Shown here: piece by piece, positions 25,801 through 38,329 of the stretch
Layout of the letters: each line of letters begins with the position of its first letter
Position numbering within the stretch: position 1 is the stretch's first letter
Assembly (NCBI RefSeq): GCF_032854445.1
Contig: NC_088301.1
Coordinates: forward strand, 60,026,512-60,090,511
Source: Liolophura sinensis
Taxonomy: Eukaryota > Mollusca > Polyplacophora > Chitonida > Chitonidae
DNA length: 64,000 nt
Reading direction: 5' to 3'
The notes under the pieces: generated by a model
The model's input: only the letters and a program-made list of their open reading frames with translations
Database searches by the model: none
Told to the model about the DNA's origin: nothing
Program-made: the position numbers and the translations under genes

Positions 25801-26454
25801 AATTCTCAAACTCTAAAATCTTCTTTATGTTGGAGGATGCTGTAGTAAAATTAAAATAGGTCAGGTGCCTGAACAAATAAAATGCCTTTTACAACTTAAT
25901 GAAAAGGAGATTAATTTGTATGCTTGTTATATGAACATCCCTTTTTTTAAAAATCATAACAAGCTAAAACGTTGGCTTTATAAAGACTTACCCAATTATG
26001 ATATAGGATTAAAACCCATATAAAACACCTCAAACTTTACTCATCCCCTCTCATCAATATGAATTCCTTCTTAACACTTCTAAAATATGTAACCAAACAC
26101 TGATTAAACATGGACTAAAATATAATCGACTTAACTTTCACTCTTTACTCTGCTAAAAATTGTATGTAAGAAAACACTGTCTTGGAATCTCTACTCTGCT
26201 TGAATTCAATCCAATTTCATAATTTCTAGGTTCTTTAGTGGTTTGTGTTGAAAGTTGGTTTGGAAATTCATCTTGTGATTATTGAGCTGGTAGACAAATA
26301 TCTGATATGACACCTGAATTCTAAAAGAGGGTATATCTTTCTTGGAAATGTTGGACTTTTATTAGAAGACATCTTTTTGGGAATGTTTTGAGGGGATGAG
26401 AAAAGTTCTAACAAGCTTCCAAAATTGTTCTTCAGATTCCAACACTCTTTGTAA
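22801..26454. other. Unassigned DNA, no supported gene
   Basis: Several open frames of 60-115 codons (for example 25498-25845) carry no recognisable domain and lack paired splice sites. The inverted repeat at 24429-24480 is listed separately. Confidence 0.55.
24429..24480. repeat. Perfect 12-bp inverted repeat with IRF-like core
   Basis: GTTTTCACTTTC at 24429-24440 and GAAAGTGAAAAC at 24469-24480 are exact reverse complements. They are separated by 28 bases that include three TTCTGA/GATTCTGA repeats. The arms contain GAAAGTGAAA, which fits the GAAANNGAAA consensus bound by interferon-regulatory-factor proteins. Whether this is a paired regulatory site, a small foldback or chance cannot be told from sequence. 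Confidence 0.5.
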
Positions 26455-26640
26455 GTCACTGTAACACTTCTAAGTTACTATAACACTCGATCTCCTTAAG
26501 TTGCTATAACACATAACACTCTATCTTCCTAAGTTGCTATAACACTCTTCCCAAGTTCCTATAGCACTCTGCCTAAGTTGCCATAAAAGTGTTCCTTCAA
26601 AACTCTTCCTAATTTAATAACACACACCTGTCGTAGATTC
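26455..26640. repeat. Diverged short tandem repeat (AAGTTGCTATAACACTCT type)
   Basis: About seven imperfect copies of AAGTTGCTATAACACTCT with short variable spacers. Copy quality falls off at both ends. Confidence 0.7.
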
Positions 26641-26720
26641 CCTCCAAATATTAAATACTCTGAAAGTACTACCATCCTTGCATCATCATGTGTGGCTACT
26701 CCCCTTTAACATGATGGATT

Positions 26721-26860
26721 GATTTTATTTATTTATCTGGTATTCAAGAATATTTGACTTATACGACAGCAGCCAGCATTATGGTATATGGAAACCTGGC
26801 AAAGACGGGGGAAGCCCACGACCATCTGCAGGTTGCTGGCAGACTTTCACAATTATAATA
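26721..26860 (-). mobile_element. Headless tRNA-derived SINE copy
   Basis: Shares ATTCAAGAATATTTGACTTA, TACGACAGCAGCCAGCATTA, CCCACGACCATCTGCAGGTT and GCTGGCAGACTTTCAC with the SINE at 47377-47628, but stops before the tRNA-like head. ATGGATT flanks both ends (26714-26720 and 26861-26867), a likely 7-bp target duplication. If so, the copy inserted already 5'-truncated. Confidence 0.7.
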
Positions 26861-26867
26861 ATGGATT

Positions 26868-27884
26868 AATAAAGAGAACGGCACAGTTGTAATACAGTCC
26901 AGACATTTTGCTTGTGATCAAACACATATAAACTGTATAAACCAGCTCTCAGCTGTTGCTACTACCACACACACATCTGGAATATACATCAAAGGATTGG
27001 ATAAGCATTAGCAAGATTTCGCTTAATGTAACTGAACTGGTAGAGAGTACTTCCTATCATAAAATACACATACCATCGCCTATATGTATGCTTCACTTTA
27101 ATATCTCTACATCAATGTGCACTTAATAGTGAACAATATTGAGAAAATTCAGGATAATATTATAGCTGCAAGTCTTTACCCCCAGATAAGCTCTAGGCAA
27201 AAAGCTGTCACTGCTCCATCCTACTTGAAAATCCATGTAAAATTTGGGAGAAAATTAGAACCAGATGTTTCTGTGCATTAAACGTGGCTTAGTGGATGTC
27301 TAAGTACAAGGTGGTGTAAACTTAGAGAAATTAAATTCAACTAAAGAAAAAATGTTTGGTTATAATAAATGTTACACTTGCTGGTTGAAATTGCAGTAGT
27401 GTAAAATGCAGAAGATACATACATACATAATGGATTCTGGGAACTCAGGTGAACAAAGAGGCTGTAGCGCCTATGTTTGAAGGCTGTAAACTAACTGATA
27501 TTCCTTCTGATACTGACTGGCAAAGCACTTTGTTGGTTCAATGATCATACAGCAACGACAGCTGAAAACCCAGCAGTAACAACTTTATCATTTAGAATGC
27601 TTGGAAATACTATCAAAGACCACCCACAGTTTTCTGTCTTTTGCTTAATGCAGCGCATCAATATTATAAACATGTGCTAGTTGAAAAATCTGGATTAAAA
27701 TGTTTATGTTATACTCAACACACACTTACCTTTGAACCTTTTCCCATGATGTGTATATAATCATATCAGCATGCAATAATTTTTTTCAAGTTCATATAAT
27801 AGTTTTAATAGTTCATTGGTCCCCCGGTGGTTTAAGACTTGCAGAGTAATAGAAATATGGGCAATAATTAAGCCCCCTTTACTC
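26868..27884. other. Unassigned DNA with one possible minus-strand start exon
   Basis: At 27730-27747 on the minus strand, ATG plus five codons (MGKGSK) ends at a strong donor, AAAG|GTAAGT. No other coding signal is apparent. Confidence 0.45.
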
Positions 27885-28370
27885 TCTTGTCTCCCCAGTT
27901 TGTCCCTCCCCCCTGTTAACTCTCACATTAGATTGTCGCTCCTCTCTCTTACCTCCCATGTCAGCCCTCCCCTCTCTTACCTCCCATGTTTGTCCTTCCC
28001 CTCTCTTACCTCCCATGATTGTCCATCCCTTCTCTTACCTCCCATGTTAGTCCTCTCCTCTCTTACCTCCCATGTTTGTCCATCCCCTCTCTTACCTCCC
28101 ATGTTTGTCCATCCCCTCTCTTACCTATCATGTTTGTCCCTCCCCTTTCCTACCTCCCATGTTTGTCCTCCCCTCTCTTACCTCCCATGTTTGTCCATCC
28201 CCTCTCTTACCTCCCATGTTTGGCCTCCCCTCTCTTACCTCCCATGTTTGTCCCTCCCCTCTCCTACCTCCCATGTTAGTCCTCCCCTCTCTTACCTACC
28301 ATTTTTGTCACTCCGCTCTCTTACCGCCCATGTTTGTCCCTTCCCCTGTGGCCTCCAAATATGTCTTTCC
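27885..28370. repeat. Pyrimidine-rich 26-29-bp tandem repeat
   Basis: Units resemble CCTCTCTTACCTCCCATGTT plus TGTCC. The plus strand is overwhelmingly C and T. The open frames on both strands (up to 320 codons) are low-complexity by-products. Confidence 0.88.
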
Positions 28371-28760
28371 CCTGCTTTCTCCCAAGTTTGTCTTGTTCTT
28401 CTCCCATCTCTGGCCTCCCATGTCTGTTACCTCTTCCCCCACCTTAAACCTCCCAGATTTGTCCCCTCTTCCTCCTCCCATCTTTGGCCTCCCATGTCTG
28501 TTACCTCTTCCCCCATCTCCGACCTCTCAGATTGGTCCCCTTTTCCTCCTCCCATCTTTGGCCTCCCATGTTTGTTACCTCTTCCCCCCATCTCCGACCT
28601 CTCAGATTGGTCCCCTTTTTCTCCTCCAATCTCTGGCCTCCCATGTTTGTTACCTCTTCCCCCCATCTCCGACCTCTCAGATTGGTCCCCTTTTCCTCCT
28701 CCCATCTCTGGCCTCCCAGATTGGTCCCCTCCTCCTCCTCCCATCTCTGGCCTCCCACTC
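28371..28760. repeat. Pyrimidine-rich repeat of about 70 bp
   Basis: Longer units contain CTCCCATCTCTGGCCTCCCA, TGTTTGTTACCTCTTCCCCC and ATCTCCGACCTCTCAGATTG. They continue directly from the shorter repeat and share its CCTCCCATGT phrase, so one probably grew from the other. The strand asymmetry is the same. Confidence 0.85.
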
Positions 28761-29884
28761 TTTCCACAGTGCAACTGATTCCAGGTCGGCTCAGTTTCCA
28801 AGCAGTGATTAAGTTTTTAGAGTTTATACCTGAGAGCCATTAATCAGTGCAAACCATCTGGTCAGCAGGATAAGCTGCTCACCTACAATTAGCTGCCTGA
28901 CCTGTCTGAAACATGGGCAGCTTTCAGCAATAAGACATCTCTCTATCCCAAACTCTAAAATTACCAGCTGTCCTAAGTACTTAGACCTCTCTAGCTGTCA
29001 AAACATTGCCAGTTCATGTTAAAACCACCTATGATGGATATTGAGCAAAACGAAATCCAGCCATTCCAAAGCTGGTTCCACATGCTTCTGGAGGAGTCTG
29101 TTTTCAGCCAGTTATGTAGGTAAAATAAAGTGCTCTGTAATTATTTTATTTTCACAATAAAATTGTGTGTAACTTGCTATGCTAAAAATTTCAGTACTGC
29201 CTAAAACCTATATTTAATGGTTGTAGCTGAAATATCACTTACCATTTAAACCTCAATATATCTGTATAAAAGCATCCTGTAGTTTGCACAAGAAAAAGAC
29301 TTCACACATTTAGCAGATAATTGCTTGCACACTCTGTGGCAATGGCCTTACAATTGATGACAGAATGAACATTCAAATACACCTGCAGAACTGTTCACTA
29401 ATTTGATCCATTTATTTCCCTTAAGCAGTAGTAAGTTCTAATGGGCTGTAAGCTTTGGCCACAGTGAGTCTCCCAATTAGTAACCCAAAGTAAGATCCAA
29501 TTCAAAATTAAATTTAAATTAAAAACTCATGATTAAATTTAAAGTCAAGGTCAAAATCAAAAATTCTTTACCATACTATAAATGGTTTCAGAGCATATAT
29601 TGTGACAGATTTTGTCTTCATTATACCACCTATTACACGTATGCAAGTGTAAGTGCTTGGGTTCTGAAAAACAGAAAAACCTAAACATTCCAATCACATT
29701 TCTAATGTTGGTGTTGGGCCAGATTGTCCTCCTAGATCACACCAAGGGGTATATGCAGAGTCAGAGAAGAATTTAACCACAGCTATATGTAGCATACCCA
29801 GGCAGAAATATTAAATCAACTTTCTATCATGCAGTGAAGAAATCTGTGAGAATTGTGCAAGATTTCAAGCTGAGACTGGACTGG
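28761..29884. other. Unassigned DNA, no gene seen
   Basis: No coding exon or repeat family was recognised in this AT-rich stretch. Confidence 0.6.
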
Positions 29885-30240
29885 ATTACCTCTTATTAGG
29901 CCATGAGTGTGGGTGCATGACCTAGCTGAGTCCTGCTGTGGTTATCTCTTATTAGATCATGGGGGGAGTCCATGACTTAGCTGAGTCCTGTTGTAGTTAC
30001 TGCTCATCAGACAGTGGGGGATGGGGGTGGATGTGGTGTGTGTGGGGGGGGGTGGGGGGGGGGGGGGGGGGGGGGGAGGGTGTGATGTGCATTACCTAGC
30101 GGAGTTATGTTATGATTATCTCTTATAGACCATGGGGTGTGTGTGCATGACCTAGCTGTCCTGCTTTGGTTACCTCTTATTAGACCATAGGAGTGTGCAT
30201 GACATCACTGAGTCCTGCTTTGGTTACTTCCTTATGGATC
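29885..30240. repeat. Diverged 55-60-bp repeat with a poly-G tract
   Basis: About five copies share TTACCTCTTATTAG, CCATG, GTGCATGAC and TAGCTGAGTCCTGCT. Within it, 30042-30080 is an almost pure G run broken by one T and one A, preceded by GTGTGTGTG. The run could form G-quadruplexes and is prone to length errors in sequencing. Confidence 0.75.
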
Positions 30241-31205
30241 TGTAAAAAAGGGTGACCAAATTTGTGCTTAATTACTCTTGGTTCGGCATAGATCATCTTG
30301 TTTGAGATGGTTTGTTGTAAGAAGGCGTGATTTGGTTTGCTCTATCATCCAGGAATTATGTCAAGGTAGGAAATTAAAAACAGAAAGAAATGGAAAGAAA
30401 TGTTGACGCACATGTATTGTTGAGGGCACGTGTTTGCACAAGTACAAACATAAATTTTTGGCAGCAACTGATTGCTTCACACATATCATAGTCCACCAAT
30501 CACATATACTATATTTCAGCTGAAGTTTGGTATGTAAACACGCACTTTCAGAGACTCATAAAGATTAAGACATTAATAGAACTTCAAATAGAAATAAAAC
30601 CCTCTAAAGTGAAACCCTATAAGGTGAATGAATCAATAAGAATCAATCAAAATGTGTCCCTTCAAAAATGCAACCTTCTGGTGAAGTATCTGCAATTAAA
30701 TTGCTGTACAAGTAGAAAGTGGAAGCACACTACAACTGAGTATCTCAAAAGACAAAAAAATCTCTAAAATTTGTGGAAAACTCACTGAAAATCACACTTT
30801 GTGTGTAAATGGTATCATGTAGCACATTTTGTCTCACAGGATGGGAATGGTTAAACAGCATGGCTCATCCAACTTGTGGACACAGCCTGACACAGGCCAG
30901 TTCCCCTCACAGTCTGTACCTCATGTAGAGGGGAGAAGTTATGAGGAGAGTTTGGGTGAGGCTTGATATTATGAAGTTGTGAAATCTGAGAGGTGTTCTG
31001 AGCTCTCAGGATGCTCTCATGTTTATAGGCTGCCCTATGTAAAGACAGGCTGAGTGATGTTAGGACCAAGTACTGCTGGACTGCAAGGACAAGGCCAGCT
31101 GGACCATTTTACTGACCACACTTATACCAAATGGACAAGCACAGTGACCACAAACACAATAACAAATTACACCCAAGATCTCAGTTAGCCACACATTATC
31201 CCAGA
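30241..31205. other. Unassigned DNA, no gene seen
   Basis: Only short open frames occur. No repeat family is recognised. Confidence 0.6.
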
Positions 31206-33385
31206 GCTTTGGATATGTGCACATCCATGGCCACTGAAGTGGGAGAATATGACAGATCTCATGATACACCTTATTTGCCATATGTCAATATACATGTGCA
31301 TCCATGGCCATTGAAGTCGAAGAATATGACAGAACTCATGACACACCTTATTTGCCATGTGTCAACATACATGTACATCCATGGCCATTGATGTGGAAGA
31401 ATATGATAGATCTCATGACACACCTTATTTGCCATGTGTCAACATACATGTACATCCATGGCCATTGATGTGGGAGAATATGACAGACCTCATGACACAC
31501 CTTATTTGCCATGTGTCAACATACAAGTACATCCATGGCCATTGATGTGGGAGAATATGACAGACCTCATGACACACCTTATTTGCCATGTGTCAACATA
31601 CATGTACATCCATGGCCATTGATGTGGGAGAATATGACAGACCTCATGACACACCTTATTTGCCATGTGTCAACATTCATGTACATCCATGGCCATTGAA
31701 GTGGAAGAATATGACAGATCTCATGACACACCTTATTTGCCATGTGTCAACATACATGTACATCCATGGCAATTAAAGTGGGAGAATATGACAGACCTCA
31801 TGACACACCTTATTTGCCATGTGTCAACATACATGTACATCCATGGCCATTGATGTGGGAGAATATGACAGATCTCATGACACACCTTATTTGCCATGTG
31901 TCAACATACATGTACATCCATGGCCATTGATGTGGGAGAATATGACAGAACTCATGACACACCTTATTTGCCATGTGTCAACATACATGTACATCCATTG
32001 CCATTGAAGTGGGGGAATATGAAAGAACTTATGGCACACCTTATTTGCCATATGTCAATATACATGTGCATCCATGGCTATTGAAGTGGAAGAATATGAC
32101 AGACCTCATGGCACACCTTATTTGCCATGTGTCAATATACATGTGCATCTATGGCCATTGAAGTGGGAGAATATGACAGACCTCATCACACACCTTATTT
32201 GCCATGTGTCAACATACATGTGCATCCATGGCCATTGAAGTGGGAGAATATGACAGACCTCATGACACACCTTATTTGCCATGTGTCAACATACAAGTAC
32301 ATCCTTGGCCATTGAAGTGGAAGAATATGACAGAACTCATGACACACCTTATTTGCCATGTGTCAACATACATGTACATCCATGGCCATTGAAGTGGGAG
32401 AATATGACAGATCTCATGACACACCTTATTTGCCATGTGTCAACATACATGTACATCCATGGCCATTGATGTGGGAGAATATGACAGACCTCATCACACA
32501 CCTTATTTCCCATGTATCAACATACAAGTACATCCATGGCCACTGATGTGGGAGAATATGACAGACCTCATGACACACCTTATTTGCCATGTGTCAACAT
32601 ACATGTACATCCTTGGCCATTGAAGTGGAAGAATATGACAGAACTCATGACACACCTTATTTGCCATGTGTCAACATACATGTACATCCATGGCCATTGA
32701 AGTGGGAGAATATGACAGATCTCATGACACACCTTATTTGCCATGTGTCAACATACATGTGCATCTATGGCCATTGAAGTGGGAGAATATGACAGATCTC
32801 ATGACACACCTTATTTCCCATGTGTCAACATACATGTACATCCATTGCCATTGATGTGGGAGAATATGACAGACCTCATCACACACCTTATTTGCCATGT
32901 ATCAACATACATGTATATCCATGGCCATTGAAGTGGGAGAATATGACAGACCTCATGACACACCTTATTTGCCATGTGTCAACATACATGTGCATCCATT
33001 GCCATTGAAGTGGGAGAATATGACAGATCTCATGACACACCTTATTTGCCATGTGTCAACATACATGTACATCCATGGCCATTGATGTGGAAGAATATGA
33101 CAGACCTCATGACACACCTTATTTCCCATGTGTCAACATACATGTATATCCATTGCCATTGATGTGGGAGAATATGACAGACCTCATCACACACCTTATT
33201 TGCCATGTATCAACATACATGTATATCCATGGCCATTGAAGTGGGAGAATATGATAGATCTCATGACACACCTTATTTGCCATGTGTCAACATACATGTA
33301 CATCCATTGCCATTGAAGTGGGAGAATATGACAGAACTCATGACACACCTTATTTGCCATGTGTCAACATACATGTGCATCCAAT
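31206..33385. repeat. 77-bp satellite, about 28 copies
   Basis: Units contain CATGGCCATTGAAGTGGGAG, AATATGACAGATCTCATGAC, ACACCTTATTTGCCATGTGT and CAACATACATGTACATC. Variants include GATGTGG for GAAGTGG, and GTGCATC or GTATATC near the unit end. Because 77 leaves a remainder of 2 on division by 3, each unit begins a new 62-codon frame that overlaps the next, giving a staircase of near-identical open frames. These are not evidence of genes. Confidence 0.95.
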
Positions 33386-36300
33386 GATATCTATATCCTT
33401 TCATCTTAAACTGTTTTCACTTAAAATGAAAAATCCAAGACCAAAATGAAGCCCTTCTCTTTGTTTTTCATTGTTTAAATTTCCTATGCATTTAAAGAAA
33501 GTTTTAATTTCCAGACCAGAAAACATGTATAACTAATGTGTTTAACAACTCAGAATCTAACCAATCAAAGTGCAATACGATTTTTTACCACTGAATACTG
33601 AACAGATAAAGGTAAGATTAATGAAATAAAGCTAACTTTCTGACCATAACACAAGGTTTATTTCCACACATGCACTGACAGTATGGATTACTCTGGTACA
33701 TGTACATCATAACTTCTGGAAATTCTAGCCCTTTTTAAATACCTCATGCAATATTCGGCGCTGGACAATTCTACTTTGCTGATACAGTTTTAAACATTCC
33801 ACAAATATTGAGACACTCTCTTTAAATGGCAAAATTTTTTTTCAGGGTTGGTAAGAAGGCAGAAGAGTGTTTTGGTGTCTTGCATTGACAAACATCACAT
33901 ACTATACCATGTGCATGGTATACTTTATGACCATATGTTGTGTAATCTGTCTACATGTGAGATAACAAGCTTGGTGGCTTGAGCAGGAATTGAGTGTTGC
34001 ACTACATTACCACTCTTGGCCAGCTGATACCAAAGCTCAGGCGCTATCAGTGGTATATGCCTGAGAGGTCTCCTGTACCACACATAATCTATCTGGAAAT
34101 ACCCCAGATGACCAGGGCTTTGAAGTGAGTAAAAAGATACTGACTCCCGACAACAACAACAGTTCTCAAAAGGAGAAGGCTGGTAGCATGAAGCCTTGTT
34201 TCATACCCCCAAGTCATTAACACATTCAAGATAGAACAACAGATGTGAGGCAAATACTTGGCCAAGCGTTTAAGTTGTGATTCATGTTGGCACAAACTGT
34301 TTCCTCACGGCAAGAGGGTATTATTACACTTGTGAAAACATTATTTCCGCAGAAAAGAAGGCCGCCAAACCACTGTGATAGATGCCCAGGGATCAGGAAA
34401 TGTTATTGTGCCAAATTTACTTTTGTTTGGGTGCACTGTTTCCTCATACTAAACAGAGCTGACAAAAGTCATAATCATCTTAAGGCTATATTCTGTTTTA
34501 CATCCACTATAACATGAACATGCTATATGCACATGTATGTAATATGTTGTAAATTGAAACGTAAATACTCAATACTATGACAAACTATGATAGCCTAAAA
34601 ATTTCATCCCAACAAAGTGCATTTTAAAAGGTAAATGTCATCAAATATTAGTTCTGAACAGTACATTTTACAGCCGGATATCATATTACCTTTCAAAATT
34701 CTTTTCTGAAGATTGAAAGAACTTTGAGAATTCAGCAAGCTGTGGAACTTAGTCATAGCTGTACTTTTTACTCCTTACTGTAAATTAAACACACATGAGT
34801 ATAAAATTTCACCCATGACATCGAACATTCTGTCTGATTTTGAGGGTTAAATGTAATATTGATCTCAGAAAAGCGTTTTGAGGATTGTTTGGAATTATGA
34901 AATAGTACTGGGAAAATGTGTCTCAGCACCAATTTTATGATATTTATTTGCTTCTTAACAGCACTGCCATCACATACCAGTTAAATGTTACTATCCTTAT
35001 ATTTAAAACATTGTATCTATTCTTTGAGGAGAGTTTCACTTTCAGATCCCTTAACACAAGTACCGGAGATACTTGTTTGCTTGTCAAATATGTCAGACCC
35101 TACTGTGATTCTAGGCATTGACCAAGAAAGCACTGGTCAGTAACAAGTGTGCCACATGAAACCAACCAGGCTGTGTATGTTTCTGCTGAAGATCAGGCTT
35201 GTCTTTTGGTCAACATACTGCCTTAGAACAACAATCAATCTCTGCCTGGTCAAAAGAGAAAACAAACTAACGGCCATGGAGTCTGGGAGTACTTTAGATT
35301 ATGGGCATTCCATCCCATATATATATATCATCATACACAAGTTCATCCAGTTTAAGTCATTTCATCTTTAGTACAACAAACAGATGTTTTTCAGTACTGA
35401 CGAGGCCTTCAAGAAATTTGATATATAAATACATGTATATATAAAACTACTTGTTCTGCCTTCAAATAAAGTCTGTCTGTTTTCTTGCAGACTATTAGAA
35501 TGTAATTTCATTAAGAAATCTTACCAAATATGTGAAAAAAAGTTTTACAAAGTATTAATTTACTAATGCTAATTTATTTAAACAACACACTAATAATGAA
35601 TTATTTTCAAACATCTTGGCCTCTAAATCTATACTAAAGTCAATGACTTTTTTCACAAAATGCTGGGCATTATGAAGACTTAACATAACTTTCTTAGCAT
35701 CCCATTTATTGCTTTTGGCATGTTTAGTCTGACTTGGTTATGAAAAGCAGATAATATTAGTGCAGGGAAATTTGAAAATCTGGTCCAGATGAGAGTTATG
35801 GGTGATACTGTGGTATGATGGTGTCAGATACATTCCACTAGGAAGGTCTCACCAGCACACAACCTCACTGGAAGGCCAGGAATCAACAATGTTGCCAATA
35901 AAGGGATAGGAATATGAGTATGCCACAAAGAATCATGTCTAATAAAAGCTACACATACATATTTGTGTCCACCTGTACCCTGAAAATACATGGTTGATGT
36001 TCACTGTTGTGGTCTATGGACTGAATAATGCGGAGAGAAATAACCATGATGTCAATAATATCGAATTAAAAGATATTTGATAAATATAACGTATAATAAG
36101 GTAATTCAACAAGGGACACTGTCATTAATTACAAGCTAACATTGACTAGTAGCCTAAAAATGTAGTTTTACTTGAAAAGTTGTTATTGATGTGGTCAGTC
36201 ATTCAGTACTGTTCTTTCCAGAGAAGCAAAACACAGGATTATACCATATCTCATAAACTAGCTGACTGTGTCTAGACAGATGAAATCTGTGGACATACAT

Positions 36301-37867
36301 ACATAATAATAGTATATACATGTATTCTGGCTATTCATGATGTACCAGTTATCTATTTCACCTTGACTCTGATAGAAAAAGCTTCCCTTATCTTAAAAAC
36401 CTTTCACCACAGTTTTCCAGTATAGAAGTATGTCTTGACTACACCTTGAGTGGGGACGGGAATGTGCAGGGTAACATGTCTCCCTTAATGAGGAAAAGCC
36501 CAGGCTCTTCTGCCAGCACAATTGTACAGCAACCAAACTGCCACAAATGAGATGCATTAGCTACATGTATGACCTATAACAGTTGAATGAGACAAAAAAT
36601 GGCATTTTGTAAGTGACGGTCATTCCATGAATGACTGTGTCTTTAAGCTGCTTACCTTTCCTTCAGAGTGTAAAACACTACAGCTACATGATGAAAATGC
36701 CAAAGAAATAAACACACATGAAACAGAAACTACATGAAACCAGGAATTCTTTCCAATGGCTAGGCACTGCAAATATGCCTTCCTGTCAGCAGGAAAGCCA
36801 AACAAATGGCACTGTGATTTGTGATCAACTACATACCAAAGGTGTTAATCTAGTGGTTGTCTTAAAAGCTTCAAAATACAATAGAGCGTCTTTTAGTGAG
36901 AAAGGAAACACAAACACAGACACTGCAAAACGCTTCCAGACGTGGTTTATTCTGCCAGTGAACAGTAGATATTATATATGCATGAGGCCAATTGTAATGA
37001 ATGTCTCATGAAAATATATTATCCTGACCATAAAGACAACAAACAGCACTGTGCTATCAGAAATCTATTTTTGTCCCTGAAACAAGAAAGACTCAGCAGT
37101 GCACAACCTCTAGATCTGTAATTTATATCAAACATTTCAAAATCATTACAAATTACTACAGAATATAAACTTTGTTGAAGAAATAACTGATACACTATGG
37201 CATTATTCATTTCATGGTGCTTTGATAAGAAATGTTATCTTACCTACAGATACCAAAATTTACTCAATATTAAAATAATTTTCAGTTATTTGTGAGTTTA
37301 ATTTTTTACTCCTGACTTGGGTTGGTGGGAAGTGATGCTTTGGTGCATGGTACCAGGGGTGTGCTTCTGAAGTTGTTACCTCCATCAAATGGCCCCTATC
37401 TCTACATTCCTCTCATGCCCACATGGAGTCTATCTGTGCTTGAGCTCTTACCCTGGGGTCCAGCCCCAGTCAACAAAACAGTCATCTGACAAATCCCCCT
37501 CCCCCCCACCCCCATGCCCTGCTGTTGAAATGTTGAAATGAAATATGAAAATACTATCCAGGTGATATCAGCCATGCAGGGACCACCAGTAAATATCATC
37601 TCATTCAGAATTATGATTCACTGGCATGTCGTAAGCATAAGCCATTGTACTGCTAACACTGTCAAGAACACATTCTTTCAAATCTGTATCAAAGAATCCA
37701 CTTGATAATAACATTTTAAATGGTATTAATATCAGTGCTTTTTTATATGTGTGATTAAAATATATAATCATGAAGCCATTTGAGTTATGAGTAGGAGAAG
37801 CCTTTCCAATCTAAACTAATAAGTAAACAGATGTAAGGAGACTACACCTATTTGCATTATATAAAAA
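33386..37867. other. Unassigned DNA, no supported gene
   Basis: Nearly 4.5 kb without an array or a recognisable exon. Open frames stay under 100 codons and none carries a known motif. It could be intron or intergenic. Confidence 0.55.
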
Positions 37868-38051
37868 ACTTTGTACTACAGATCCTCAATCAGAAACACC
37901 AATACTGTACAGCTCCTGACTGAAAAAACTTTGTGCCACAGGCCCTCTATCAGAAACACTAATAATATACTTCTGCCTCAAAAAAACATCATACCACTGA
38001 TCTTCAATCAGAAAGACCAATACTGTACAGCTCCTAACAGGGAAACATCGT
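37868..38051. repeat. 59-60-bp repeat, left part of an interrupted array
   Basis: Three copies of AAAAAACTTTGT, CCTCAATCAGAAACACCAAT and ACTGTACAGCTCCT, plus the first half of a fourth. The second half of that fourth copy resumes at 42452, after the 4.4-kb insertion. The core CAGAAACACC and CTGTACAGCT is shared with the 33-bp array at 42520, so the two are related. Confidence 0.85.
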
Positions 38052-38329
38052 CCCTTACCCTTATCAGGTGTACTGGAGGTATACTTGAGGTACATATGAG
38101 GTGTACCATTGAGGTGTAGCATATCTGAACTGAGGTGTGTCTAAGGTATACTTGGGGTGTATGTGAGGTGTATTGAAGGTGTATCTGAGGTACTACAAAT
38201 TATGCAAATTAGCACCTCAAGAACAACTATAGTACACCTCAGTGGAGGTGTAAACATTAGGTAAAAAATGATGCCTTAGGTGTACCTGAAGTATATCGTT
38301 TAGATATTTGCGCAAATGTCTGTCATATG

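Noticed and set aside
27816-28812. Plus-strand frame of 320 codons rich in proline, serine and leucine
   Set aside because: It is translated pyrimidine-rich repeat. Both strands and several frames are open.
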